Source: JAOADN01 sp046155885 (GTDB lineage: Bacteria > Pseudomonadota > Alphaproteobacteria > Rhodobacterales > Rhodobacteraceae). From it: DNA of 13,993 nt. Shown here piece after piece: positions 5,773 through 12,824 of the stretch. Below the pieces are notes generated by a model. It ran no database searches. It had not been told where the DNA came from and saw only the letters and a program-made list of their open reading frames with translations. The stretch lies in contig JBJXFU010000115.1 of NCBI GenBank assembly GCA_046155885.1, forward strand, positions 1 through 13,993. Direction: 5' to 3'. The stretch's first letter is position 1. Each line of letters opens with the position of its first letter. The position numbers and the translations under genes are program-made.

Positions 5773-7344
5773 TTGCTGGTCGGTGCACCTAAAGAGACCG
5801 TTGAGGGCGAGACACGCGTGGCGCTGACGCCTGATTCGGCCCTGCAGCTTCAGAAACTCGGGCATGCCTGCGCGATCGAGACCGGGGCGGGCGCGCTCGC
5901 CGGGTTCACCGACGCGGCCTATCAGGCGGCCGGGGTGAAGGTGGTGAAGACCGCTGCGGCGCTCTGGAAAGAGGCCGAGGTGGTGGTCAAGGTGCGCGGG
6001 CCCTCGGAGGCCGAGGCGAAGAAGCTGCGCGCCGGGCAGACGCTGATCAGCTTCTTCTGGCCGGCGCAGAACGAGGCGCTTCTGAACACCGCCAAGGCGC
6101 AGGGCGCCACGGTTGTCGCCATGGACATGGTCCCGCGCATTTCCCGTGCGCAGAAGATGGATGCGTTGTCGTCGATGGCCAACATCGCGGGCTACCGGGC
6201 GGTGATGGAGGGGGCCAACAACTTCCCCCGCTTCCTGACCGGGCAGGTGACGGCGGCGGGCAAGGTGCCGCCCGCCAAGGTGCTGGTGATCGGCGCGGGC
6301 GTGGCGGGGCTGGCGGCGATCGGCACGGCGGTCAGTCTGGGGGCGATCGTCCATGCCTTCGACGTGCGCCCCGAGGTGGCCGAGCAGATCGAATCGATGG
6401 GGGCGAATTTCGTTTTCCTGGAATTCGAACCCGCCCAGGACGGGGCGGCGACCGGCGGCTATGCGGCGCCGTCGAGCCCGGAATTCCGCGAAAAGCAGCT
6501 GGCGAAGTTCCGCGAACTGGCGCCCGAGATGGATATCGTGATCTCGACGGCGCTGATCCCCGGGCGGCCGGCGCCGAAGCTTTGGCTCGCCGACATGGTG
6601 GCGACGATGAACCGCGGCTCGGTCGTGGTGGACCTTGCTTCGGAACGCGGCGGGAACTGCGACCTGACGGTGCCCGACCAAAAGGTGGTCAGCGACAACG
6701 GCGTGACCATCATCGGCTACACCGACTTCCCCAGCCGCATGGCCGCGCAGGCATCGACGCTTTACGCCAACAACATCCGCCACATGCTGACCGACCTGAC
6801 GCCGAAGAAGGATGGCGTCATCCTCCACAACATGGAGGATGACGTGATCCGGGGTGCCACCGTCGCCCACCAGGGCGAGATCACTTTTCCCCCGCCGCCA
6901 CCGAAGATCCAGGCGATCGCGGCGGCCAGGCCCAAGGAGAAGGCGAAGGAGCTGACGCCCGAGGAACGCCGCGCGGCCGAGGCCGCCGCCTTCCGCGCCC
7001 AGACCCGCAGCCAGGTGACGCTGCTTGCGGTCGGCGGCGCGTTGATCCTTCTGGCCGGGCTTTACACGCCGGCGAGCTTCATGAGCCACTTCATCGTCTT
7101 CGTGCTTTCCGTCTTCGTGGGCTTCCAGGTGATCTGGAACGTCTCTCATTCGCTGCACACGCCGCTGATGGCGGTCACCAATGCGATTTCCTCGATCATC
7201 ATCCTGGGCGCGCTGATGCAGATCGGTTCGGGATCCTGGCTGGTGGTGATCCTGGCCGCGCTTGCGGTCTTCATGGCCGGGATCAACATTTTCGGCGGCT
7301 TCATGGTGACACGGCGGATGCTCGCCATGTTCCAGAAGTCGTAA
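5773..7344 (+). CDS. pntA: NAD(P) transhydrogenase subunit alpha
   Basis: The alpha subunit of the proton-translocating transhydrogenase, which uses the proton gradient to reduce NADP with NADH in the inner membrane. The 523-residue protein holds domain I (NADH binding) from LVGAPKETVEGETRVALTPDSA, with the NIAGYRAVMEGANNFPRFLTGQVTAAG segment and the Rossmann loop GAGVAGLAA at about residues 174-182, then a charged linker (KEKAKELTPEERRAAE). About four membrane helices (residues about 415-515) form the alpha part of domain II. This is the undivided form, as in Escherichia coli, not the split PntAA/PntAB of Rhodospirillum. The start is TTG behind GGGGGGCAGG; it gives the conserved N-terminus exactly, so no earlier start is needed. 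pntB follows after 13 bases. Confidence 0.96.
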   Translation: MLVGAPKETVEGETRVALTPDSALQLQKLGHACAIETGAGALAGFTDAAYQAAGVKVVKTAAALWKEAEVVVKVRGPSEAEAKKLRAGQTLISFFWPAQNEALLNTAKAQGATVVAMDMVPRISRAQKMDALSSMANIAGYRAVMEGANNFPRFLTGQVTAAGKVPPAKVLVIGAGVAGLAAIGTAVSLGAIVHAFDVRPEVAEQIESMGANFVFLEFEPAQDGAATGGYAAPSSPEFREKQLAKFRELAPEMDIVISTALIPGRPAPKLWLADMVATMNRGSVVVDLASERGGNCDLTVPDQKVVSDNGVTIIGYTDFPSRMAAQASTLYANNIRHMLTDLTPKKDGVILHNMEDDVIRGATVAHQGEITFPPPPPKIQAIAAARPKEKAKELTPEERRAAEAAAFRAQTRSQVTLLAVGGALILLAGLYTPASFMSHFIVFVLSVFVGFQVIWNVSHSLHTPLMAVTNAISSIIILGALMQIGSGSWLVVILAALAVFMAGINIFGGFMVTRRMLAMFQKS

Positions 7345-7357
7345 GGGGGCCGGCGCG

Positions 7358-8791
7358 ATGGAATACGGGTTCACCACGGCCGCCTATGTTGTTGCGGCGG
7401 TTCTCTTCATCCTCTCGCTCGGCGGGCTTTCGGGACAGGAGAGCGCCAAACGCGCCGTCTGGTACGGAATCGCGGGCATGGCGTTGGCGGTCGTGGCCAC
7501 GCTGATCGGGCCGGGCGCGGGGTACTGGGCGCTGTCGCTTCTGATGGTGGCGGGTGGTGGCGTCATCGGCGTCTATGTCGCGCAACGGGTGCAGATGACC
7601 GAGATGCCGCAGCTTGTGGCCGCGATGCATTCGCTGGTCGGCCTCGCGGCGGTCTTCATCGGCTTCAACGCGCATTTCGAGGCGGCGCGGGTGGCCGGGA
7701 TGGACGAGGCGGCGCGGGGCGCGCTCGAGGGCTTCGCGGCGGTTCTGGCGCACAAGTCGCCGGTCGAGCTGAACATCCTTCGGATCGAGGTCTTCCTTGG
7801 CGTCTTCATCGGCGCGGTCACCTTCACCGGATCGGTCATCGCCTTCGGCAAGCTGGCGGGCCGGGTGAATTCCAAGGCGGTGAAGCTGCCCGGCGGGCAC
7901 GCGCTGAACGCCGGCGCGGCGGCTTTGTCGCTGCTGCTGCTGCTCGCCTACGTAGGCGGCGCCGGCTTCTGGGCGCTGCTGCTGATGACGCTTCTCGCCT
8001 TCTTCATCGGCTACCACCTGATTATGGGGATCGGCGGGGCCGACATGCCGGTGGTCGTGTCGATGCTGAACAGCTATTCCGGCTGGGCAGCGGCGGCGAT
8101 CGGGTTTTCGCTGTCCAACGACCTGCTGATCGTGGTGGGGGCGCTGGTCGGTTCCTCGGGCGCGATCCTGAGCTACATCATGTGCAAGGCGATGAACCGG
8201 TCCTTCGTCAGCGTGATCCTCGGCGGCTTCGGCAACACCTCCGGCCCGGCGATGGAGATCGCGGGCGAGCAGATCGCCATCGACGCCGAGGGCGTGGCCG
8301 CGGCGCTGAACGATGCCGACAGCATCATCATCGTGCCGGGCTACGGCATGGCGGTGGCGCAGGCGCAGCAGTCGGTTTCGGAACTGACCCGCAAGCTGCG
8401 CGCCAAGGGCAAGACGGTGCGCTTCGCCATCCACCCCGTCGCCGGCCGCCTTCCCGGCCACATGAACGTGCTTCTGGCCGAGGCCAAGGTGCCTTATGAC
8501 ATCGTGCTGGAAATGGACGAGATCAACGAGGACTTCCCCGCGACCGACGTGGCCATCGTCATCGGTTCGAACGACATCGTGAACCCGGCGGCGCAGGAGG
8601 ACCCGAATTCCCCCATCGCGGGCATGCCGGTGCTGGAGGTCTGGAAGGCCAAGCAAGTCTTCGTGTCCAAGCGCGGCCAGGGGACGGGCTATTCGGGGAT
8701 TGAGAACCCGCTGTTCTACAAGGAGAACACCCGGATGTTCTATGGTGACGCGAAGAAGAGCCTGGATGCGCTCATGCCGATGATCGAGTGA
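7358..8791 (+). CDS. pntB: NAD(P) transhydrogenase subunit beta
   Basis: The partner of PntA: residues 1 to about 270 contain many hydrophobic segments (the beta part of the proton channel), and the C-terminal cytosolic domain III binds NADP(H). Domain III is marked by GNTSGPAMEIAGEQIAIDAEGVA, SIIIVPGYGMAVAQAQ (nucleotide loop, about residues 325-337), VRFAIHPVAGRLPGHMNVLLAEAKVPYD, VIGSNDIVNPAAQEDPNSPIAGMPVLEVW and SKRGQGTGYSGIENPLFY, all typical of the family. Length 477 is close to that of E. coli PntB. AAGGGGG stands about nine bases before the ATG. It is co-transcribed with pntA. Confidence 0.97.
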   Translation: MEYGFTTAAYVVAAVLFILSLGGLSGQESAKRAVWYGIAGMALAVVATLIGPGAGYWALSLLMVAGGGVIGVYVAQRVQMTEMPQLVAAMHSLVGLAAVFIGFNAHFEAARVAGMDEAARGALEGFAAVLAHKSPVELNILRIEVFLGVFIGAVTFTGSVIAFGKLAGRVNSKAVKLPGGHALNAGAAALSLLLLLAYVGGAGFWALLLMTLLAFFIGYHLIMGIGGADMPVVVSMLNSYSGWAAAAIGFSLSNDLLIVVGALVGSSGAILSYIMCKAMNRSFVSVILGGFGNTSGPAMEIAGEQIAIDAEGVAAALNDADSIIIVPGYGMAVAQAQQSVSELTRKLRAKGKTVRFAIHPVAGRLPGHMNVLLAEAKVPYDIVLEMDEINEDFPATDVAIVIGSNDIVNPAAQEDPNSPIAGMPVLEVWKAKQVFVSKRGQGTGYSGIENPLFYKENTRMFYGDAKKSLDALMPMIE

Positions 8792-8811
8792 GCCGCGCGG
8801 GCCGGCGCGGC
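8792..8811 (+). terminator. Weak hairpin after pntB
   Basis: GCCGCGC (8792-8798) and GCGCGGC (8805-8811) pair perfectly around GGGCCG, directly after the pntB stop. Only TT follows, so it is at best a partial or processing terminator; the MarR gene starts 63 bases further on. Confidence 0.35.
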
Positions 8812-8873
8812 TTAACCGAACCTCAGGCTTTTTCCGCCAAGGTCCGCGCGTCGCAGCCGGATCGGAGAGGGAA

Positions 8874-9374
8874 GTGACCCAGCATGCCGTCCTTCAGGAA
8901 CCCGCCCGCCCGCAGGGCGTGCTGCCGGTCTATCTCGACACGCTGGCGCTGGTCGAACGGCTGCACCGGCTTCTGCTCGACGTGATCAAGGACGAATTCG
9001 AACGCCTCGGCATGATCGAGGTGAACTCGGTGCAGGCGCTTCTGCTCTTCAACATCGGCGAGAACGAGGTGACGGCGGGCGAGCTGAAGACCCGCGGCTA
9101 CTACCAGGGTTCGAATGTCAGCTACAACCTGAAGAAGCTGGTCGACGCGGGCTACATGCACCACCAGCGGTCGGAAATCGACCGCCGGTCGGTCCGCGTC
9201 AAGCTGACGCCGAAGGGCCGGGCGGTGCGCGATGCGGTGGCGGCGCTCTTCCGGCGCCATGCCGAGGGGATGGAGGGGCGCGGCATCATCGGCGCCGACG
9301 GGGTCGAGGCGCTGACCGCCACCCTGCGCCGGATGGAACGCTACTGGTCGGATCAGATACGGTACATCTACTGA
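8874..9374 (+). CDS. MarR-family transcriptional regulator (PetP/LdtR-like)
   Basis: A 166-residue winged-helix regulator. Residues about 15-50 form the dimer helices (YLDTLALVERLHRLLLDVIKDEFERLG); NSVQALLLFNIGENEVTAGELKTRGYYQGSNVSYNLKKLVDAGYMHHQRSEIDRRSVRVKLTPKG is the helix-turn-helix and wing, with the recognition helix around QGSNVSYNLKKLV and the D-R-R-S-x-R-V-x-L-T wing. From memory this resembles the alphaproteobacterial PetP/LdtR group (PetP with cytochrome bc1 gene control in Rhodobacter; LdtR with L,D-transpeptidase genes in Liberibacter); this was not tested. The start is GTG at 8874 with GGAGAGG upstream. The gene may be read from pntAB or its own promoter. Whether it acts on the palindrome at 5650 is unknown. 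Confidence 0.85.
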   Translation: MTQHAVLQEPARPQGVLPVYLDTLALVERLHRLLLDVIKDEFERLGMIEVNSVQALLLFNIGENEVTAGELKTRGYYQGSNVSYNLKKLVDAGYMHHQRSEIDRRSVRVKLTPKGRAVRDAVAALFRRHAEGMEGRGIIGADGVEALTATLRRMERYWSDQIRYIY

Positions 9375-9552
9375 CGGGCGCGGGAACGGGCGGGCCCGGG
9401 CAGGCCGCAGGTCGGGCGGGGCGGCCGCTGAGTTCGCCCCTTTCGGGCTGCAGCGGGGGCCGGTCCGAACGGGCAGCGCGGCCTGGCCGGCCTGCGGGCC
9501 CGTGGATACCCCCGGCGCAGGATGGTTTTCCAGGGATTCTCCCCCGCCCCCT

Positions 9553-9576
9553 TGGCAAGGCCCATCGGCCCTGCCA
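9553..9576. repeat. Imperfect inverted repeat 1 of the palindromic block
   Basis: TGGCAAGGCC (9553-9562) faces GGCCCTGCCA (9567-9576) with one mismatch around CATC. Confidence 0.5.
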
Positions 9577-9599
9577 CGCCACGACATTCCCCCTTCGCC

Positions 9600-9622
9600 C
9601 CCCGGTCGCCCTGCGACCGGGG
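9600..9622. repeat. Perfect inverted repeat 2 of the palindromic block
   Basis: CCCCGGTCGC (9600-9609) and GCGACCGGGG (9613-9622) are exact 10-base arms around CCT. It shares two bases with the next hairpin. Confidence 0.65.
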
Positions 9623-9666
9623 ATCGCCCGGCCGCCCCCCTTTTGCGTTCGGGGGGCGGGCGATCC
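9621..9666. terminator. Long bulged hairpin, candidate bidirectional terminator
   Basis: GGATCGCCCG followed by CCCCCC on the left (9621-9640, with four unpaired bases) pairs with GGGGGGCGGGCGATCC at 9651-9666; the loop is TTTTGCGTTC. It lies between the convergent MarR and DUF1194 genes and could end both. There is no T-run outside the stem, so a repeat element is equally possible. Confidence 0.4.
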
Positions 9667-9830
9667 CCTCTCTCATCGCGCGTGTCGGCGACCGGGTGGC
9701 ACCTTGGCCGCATTAGCGGGGGTGAGCCTCCACCGGGGGTTCCCCTGGTCCCGCTCAGCCCGGCCCGGGGGTGGCAACGCGGGTTCCGCCAAGGCCGATC
9801 CCGCTCAGACCCGGCAAACCCCATCCGCTT

Positions 9831-10640
9831 TCAGCGGCCTTCTCCCGGCCCCGCGCCCGCCGCGAGACGCAACCCGCCGCCGCGGCCCGCCGGCCCCTCG
9901 CCCACCACGATTTCAAGCTCGCGGCGCAGTTTGCGCGACATCGCGCGGCTGAAATCCCCGTATCCCAGGGCCGCCTCGACGAAGGCCCCCGGACCCCGGA
10001 TCACCCGCGCCCGGAAATACGCGGTCAGCTCGGCGATGCCCGGATCGGCCCCGCGCCCCTCGGGCAGGCCGATGACCAGCGCGTTCAGCGTGGCCGTCCG
10101 TCCGGCGGGCGCGAAGTCCAGCGTTTCGGGCGGCGGGCCGGCGTTCGACTTGCCGTCGCCTGCCAGGTCGAGCGTCAGCCGCCGGCACCCGGGCCGTTCC
10201 GCCAGCTTCGCGGCCCCGTAGAGAAGCGCGCTGCCCACCGCCGTCTCGGTCGGCGGCTCGACGGGCGACTGCGTCCGGAGCCGCAGTGCGATGCGGTCGA
10301 GATCGCCCTCGGTCCCGACCTGGGTCCAGTCGAGCACCAGCCGCTGATACCGCTCGCCGCTCCATTCGAAGATCGCCAGTTCCGCCGGGCTGCCCGGCAG
10401 CGCCAGGAAAGCGGCGCGCACGCCTTCGTCCTCGAGCGCCGAGGCCATGCCCTCGACCATCAGCCGCGTCTCGTCCGGGTCGACCGATCCGGAGCGGTCG
10501 AGCCCGATGGCCAATGCCAGCCGACAACCCGCTGCCGCCGGTGTCGCCATGCCGGCGGCCGCCAGCCACATGACCGCCGCGCCAAGGGACAGCGCCCGCG
10601 CGAGGCCGCCCGCCCGCCCGGGCGATGCCCCGTCAGCCAC
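9831..10640 (-). CDS. Secreted DUF1194 (VWA-like) protein, copy 1
   Basis: A 269-residue exported protein of the DUF1194 family, function unknown. The signal peptide (residues about 1-37) ends in ATPAAAG before CRLALAIGL. The von Willebrand A fold is shown by LDRSGSVD (D-x-S-x-S metal site), AIFEWSG, a TAVGSALLYGAAKL helix with the metal-site threonine, CRRLTLDLAGDGKSN and the family's end motif VIRGPGAFVEAALGYGDFSRAMSRKLRREL. Cys near the mature N-terminus and Cys before RRLTLDL recur in all three copies and may form a disulfide. The GTG start at 10640 overlaps the preceding gene by 8 bases; the ribosome site is poor, and an ATG at residue 24 is an alternative but would shorten the signal peptide. 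Confidence 0.8.
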   Translation of the reverse strand: MADGASPGRAGGLARALSLGAAVMWLAAAGMATPAAAGCRLALAIGLDRSGSVDPDETRLMVEGMASALEDEGVRAAFLALPGSPAELAIFEWSGERYQRLVLDWTQVGTEGDLDRIALRLRTQSPVEPPTETAVGSALLYGAAKLAERPGCRRLTLDLAGDGKSNAGPPPETLDFAPAGRTATLNALVIGLPEGRGADPGIAELTAYFRARVIRGPGAFVEAALGYGDFSRAMSRKLRRELEIVVGEGPAGRGGGLRLAAGAGPGEGR

Positions 10641-11364
10641 CGCGCGACGCCAGCCGCAGAGGCGGGGTGCCGAGCCATGTCAGGTTCGCCGCCCCGAGTT
10701 CGCGCAGAAGCTTGCGGACCATCGCCGCCTCGAAGCTCGCGAAGCCTTCGGCGGGTTCCACGAAGGCCCCGGGCCCCCGGATGACGACGGCCTCGAAATA
10801 GGCCACCAGTCGAGCCAGCGAAGGGTCTTCGCCGGTTCCCTTCCGGTCGGCGATGGCCAGCGCGTTGATCGTCAGGCCCCGGAACATCTGCGCCGCCACC
10901 CGGTCGGGCAGGGGGCCATCGTTCGAGAATCCGTCGCCGGTCAGGTCGAGGATCAGGCTCCGGCATTCGCGCCGTTCGCCGAGCAGGCCGGCGCCCACCT
11001 GCATCGCCTGGCCCAGCGCCGTCCGCCCGCCGCTGGGAAGGCTGGCGCGCACCGCCGCCGCAGCCGTGTCGAGATCGGCCAGGCCGGTGATTTCGGTCCA
11101 GGGCAGGATCAGCCGCGCCGTGTTGACGCCGCTCCAGTTGTAGATCGCGAGCTTCACGGTGCCGCCGGGCGGCAGGAAGGCGCGGACCACCTCGGGCGCG
11201 GTCAGGGCGCGCGCCATGCCTTCGGTCTGCAGCGCCATTTCCGTCTTGTCGACCGATCCCGAGACGTCGAGGCCGATCGCCAGCGCCGTCCGGCACCCGG
11301 CGGCGGCGGGCCCGGCAAGGCAGGCCAGGCCCAGCACCGCCGCAAGACGCAGGCGCGCCCTCAC
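10633..11364 (-). CDS. Secreted DUF1194 (VWA-like) protein, copy 2
   Basis: A 243-residue paralogue of its neighbours. The signal peptide VRARLRLAAVLGLACLAGPAAAG is followed by CRTALAIGLDVSGSVD with an intact D-x-S-x-S metal site, AIYNWSG, TALGQAMQVGAGLL, CRSLILDLTGDGFSNDG and VIRGPGAFVEPAEGFASFEAAMVRKLLREL. The start is the GTG at 11364, which overlaps the stop of copy 3 as GTGA, with GAAGGG upstream; the reading frame continues open upstream to 11619 but that part is antisense-like arginine-rich sequence. It is coupled on both sides, so the three copies are probably made in fixed order from one transcript. Role unknown; DUF1194 proteins are predicted periplasmic metal-ion-dependent binding proteins. 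Confidence 0.82.
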   Translation of the reverse strand: MRARLRLAAVLGLACLAGPAAAGCRTALAIGLDVSGSVDKTEMALQTEGMARALTAPEVVRAFLPPGGTVKLAIYNWSGVNTARLILPWTEITGLADLDTAAAAVRASLPSGGRTALGQAMQVGAGLLGERRECRSLILDLTGDGFSNDGPLPDRVAAQMFRGLTINALAIADRKGTGEDPSLARLVAYFEAVVIRGPGAFVEPAEGFASFEAAMVRKLLRELGAANLTWLGTPPLRLASRGG

Positions 11365-12113
11365 CCCGCCGGCCCTTCTGCCCCGGCCCCGACTCCGGCC
11401 CCGACTCCGGCCCCGACTCCGGGCCCCGGGTCCCCGCCGACCACCGCCTCGCTCAGCTCCTTCTCGAGCTTGCGGCGGATCGCCTGCGGGAAAGCGGTGA
11501 AGTTCGCCGCCGGCTCGACGAAGGCGCCGCGCCCGCGGATCACCTCCTGCCGGTAATAGATGACGATGTCGGATTCGGTCCCGCCGATGGCCAGCCCGTT
11601 CACCGTGACCTCGCCCCAATCGCGGTCGGCATAGACCCGCCTCGGACCGACGCCGGTGTTGTTGCGCCCGTCGCCCGACAGGTCGAGCGTCCGCGCCGCG
11701 CAGGCGGGCTGGTCATCGAGAAGGTCCAGCCCGTAGTCCAGCGCCTCGCCCACGGCGGTCGGGAAATGCCCCTCGGCCCGCTTGTGCGCCCCGATCGCGG
11801 CGACCACCCCGTCAAGCGCGGCGGCGCTGTCCACCTCGGTCCAGGGCACCACCGTCACCTGCACCGCAGGCCCGCTCCATTCGAAGATTGCCAGCCGCAC
11901 CCGGTCCGCCGGCCGCAGGAACGCCATCCGGATGCCGGGGTCGCCAAGCGCCGCGATGAGGCCCTGCGTCTGGATCGCGTAGTCCTCGGCATCGACCGAG
12001 AAGGACACGTCGAACCCCAAGGCCAGAGCCAGCCGACAACCGGCCCCCGCCGGCACCGCCGCAAGCGCCGCCGAAAGGGCTACCAGTGCCCGGTATTGCC
12101 CATGCCTGCCCAA
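11361..12113 (-). CDS. Secreted DUF1194 (VWA-like) protein, copy 3, with Gly-Val repeat tail
   Basis: A third paralogue, about 250 residues. Hydrophobic YRALVALSAALAAVPAGAG is the signal peptide, then CRLALALGFDVSFSVD (metal site kept, Phe in place of Gly), AIFEWSG, FPTAVGEALDYGLDLL, CAARTLDLSGDGRNNTG and VIRGRGAFVEPAANFTAFPQAIRRKLEKEL. The tail GPGVGAGVGAGVGAG is encoded by a 12-base tandem repeat and is absent from the other two. The start is uncertain: TTG at 12113 gives LGRHGQYRALV and overlaps the glyoxalase gene by 34 bases. No ATG is available near the signal peptide. The open frame extends far upstream to 13805 but that part is antisense to thyX and the glyoxalase gene. Confidence 0.75.
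   Translation of the reverse strand: MGRHGQYRALVALSAALAAVPAGAGCRLALALGFDVSFSVDAEDYAIQTQGLIAALGDPGIRMAFLRPADRVRLAIFEWSGPAVQVTVVPWTEVDSAAALDGVVAAIGAHKRAEGHFPTAVGEALDYGLDLLDDQPACAARTLDLSGDGRNNTGVGPRRVYADRDWGEVTVNGLAIGGTESDIVIYYRQEVIRGRGAFVEPAANFTAFPQAIRRKLEKELSEAVVGGDPGPGVGAGVGAGVGAGAEGPAG
11391..11422. repeat. 12-base tandem repeat, about 2.7 copies
   Basis: GACTCCGGCCCC occurs at 11391-11402 and 11403-11414, with a partial third copy from 11415. It encodes the GVGA repeat at the C-terminus of DUF1194 copy 3. The unit length keeps the reading frame when copies are gained or lost. Confidence 0.8.
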
Positions 12114-12508
12114 GGTTCCGCCGGGGCGAGCGCCTCGCCCATCTGGAGGATCTCGACCGACACGTTGTCGGGCGAGCGCACGAAGGCCATGTGCCCGTCG
12201 CGCGGCGGGCGGTTGATCGTCACGCCCTTCGCCTGAAGCATCGCGCACATGTCGTAGATGTTCTCCACCTCGTAGGCGAGATGCCCGAAGTGGCGGCTGT
12301 CGGAGGGCAGCCCCTCGTCGCCGTCCCAGTTGAAGGTTAGCTCCACCGGGCATTCCTCCTGCCCCTCGGGGGCGAGGAACACCAGCGTGAAGCGACCCTT
12401 CGGGGAATCGTTCCGGCGGGTGACCTTCAGGCCGAGGAGTTCGTAGAAGGCGATGGATTTCTCCAGGTCCTTCACGCGGACCATGGTGTGCAGGTAGCGG
12501 ACCTTCAT
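12080..12508 (-). CDS. gloA: Lactoylglutathione lyase (glyoxalase I)
   Basis: Converts the hemithioacetal of methylglyoxal and glutathione to S-lactoylglutathione; a cytosolic metal enzyme, dimeric. The 142-residue protein shows both VOC modules and all four metal ligands: His7 in YLHTMVRV, Glu56 in VELTFNW, His76 in GHLAYEV and Glu119 in VSVEIL, close to the positions 5, 56, 74 and 122 of E. coli GloA. Such spacing fits a short, Ni/Co-type glyoxalase I. GRFTLVFLAPEG and IYDMCAMLQAKGV are typical. AAGGAA precedes the ATG. Its end overlaps the start proposed for DUF1194 copy 3, so the four genes may share a transcript, though their functions do not obviously connect. Confidence 0.92.
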   Translation of the reverse strand: MKVRYLHTMVRVKDLEKSIAFYELLGLKVTRRNDSPKGRFTLVFLAPEGQEECPVELTFNWDGDEGLPSDSRHFGHLAYEVENIYDMCAMLQAKGVTINRPPRDGHMAFVRSPDNVSVEILQMGEALAPAEPWAGMGNTGHW

Positions 12509-12668
12509 GGGGATTCCTTTTCATCCGGGGCGCGGGGCGCAGGCTAGCGCGGGCGGGGCGGCGGGCAAAGGGCGGATATCGTTCCTCGGGCGTCGCGGCC
12601 GGGGGCCATGCCCCGCGCCGTCTGGCATGCGAAAAGGGCGGCGCCCGAACCGCCGGGGTGGGCGAGAA

Positions 12669-12698
12669 GCGCCCGCCTCCGGGGGGCGGTGCGGGCGC
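12669..12698. repeat. Inverted repeat, 8-base outer arms
   Basis: GCGCCCGC (12669-12676) pairs with GCGGGCGC (12691-12698), and further pairs form inside (CCTCC with GGGG). It shares two bases with the next hairpin. Confidence 0.5.
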
Positions 12699-12723
12699 TG
12701 CCCGTGCCGGGGGCACGGGCAGC
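12697..12723. repeat. Perfect 12-base-arm hairpin
   Basis: GCTGCCCGTGCC (12697-12708) and GGCACGGGCAGC (12712-12723) pair exactly around GGG. It is very stable but has no T-run on either side, so an intrinsic terminator is not the obvious role; it lies about 100 bases before thyX. Confidence 0.65.
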
Positions 12724-12824
12724 CTGGTTGCGGTGGCCCACCCACCAACAACATGTAGCACTTCCCCCCATACCCCGCCACCATCTACAGTGGTCCCCGA
12801 TTCGCATCCCCAAAGGCCACGCCC

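Larger units (their letters stand above)
9375..9830. other. Gene-free stretch between convergent genes, rich in palindromes
   Basis: No reading frame here has recognisable protein content or a credible start. The middle (9553-9666) consists of three successive inverted repeats, described separately; the rest is GC-rich with runs of C and G. Confidence 0.6.
12509..12824. other. Gene-free divergent region between gloA and thyX
   Basis: It must hold the promoters of both gloA and thyX, but no clear -35/-10 pair was recognised. The centre (12669-12723) is two abutting hairpins. Frames read through it contain only proline/arginine-rich sequence. Confidence 0.55.

Noticed and set aside
5497..7377. 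A 626-codon minus-strand frame opposite pntA
   Set aside because: Histidine/arginine/glycine-rich shadow of pntA; the plus strand has the full transhydrogenase motifs.
7301..8656. A 451-codon minus-strand frame opposite pntB
   Set aside because: Low-complexity shadow of pntB without recognisable domains.
9368..9830. Small frames on both strands in the MarR-DUF1194 gap as genes
   Set aside because: They are proline/arginine/glycine-rich, overlap each other, and follow the palindromic repeats; none has a convincing start.
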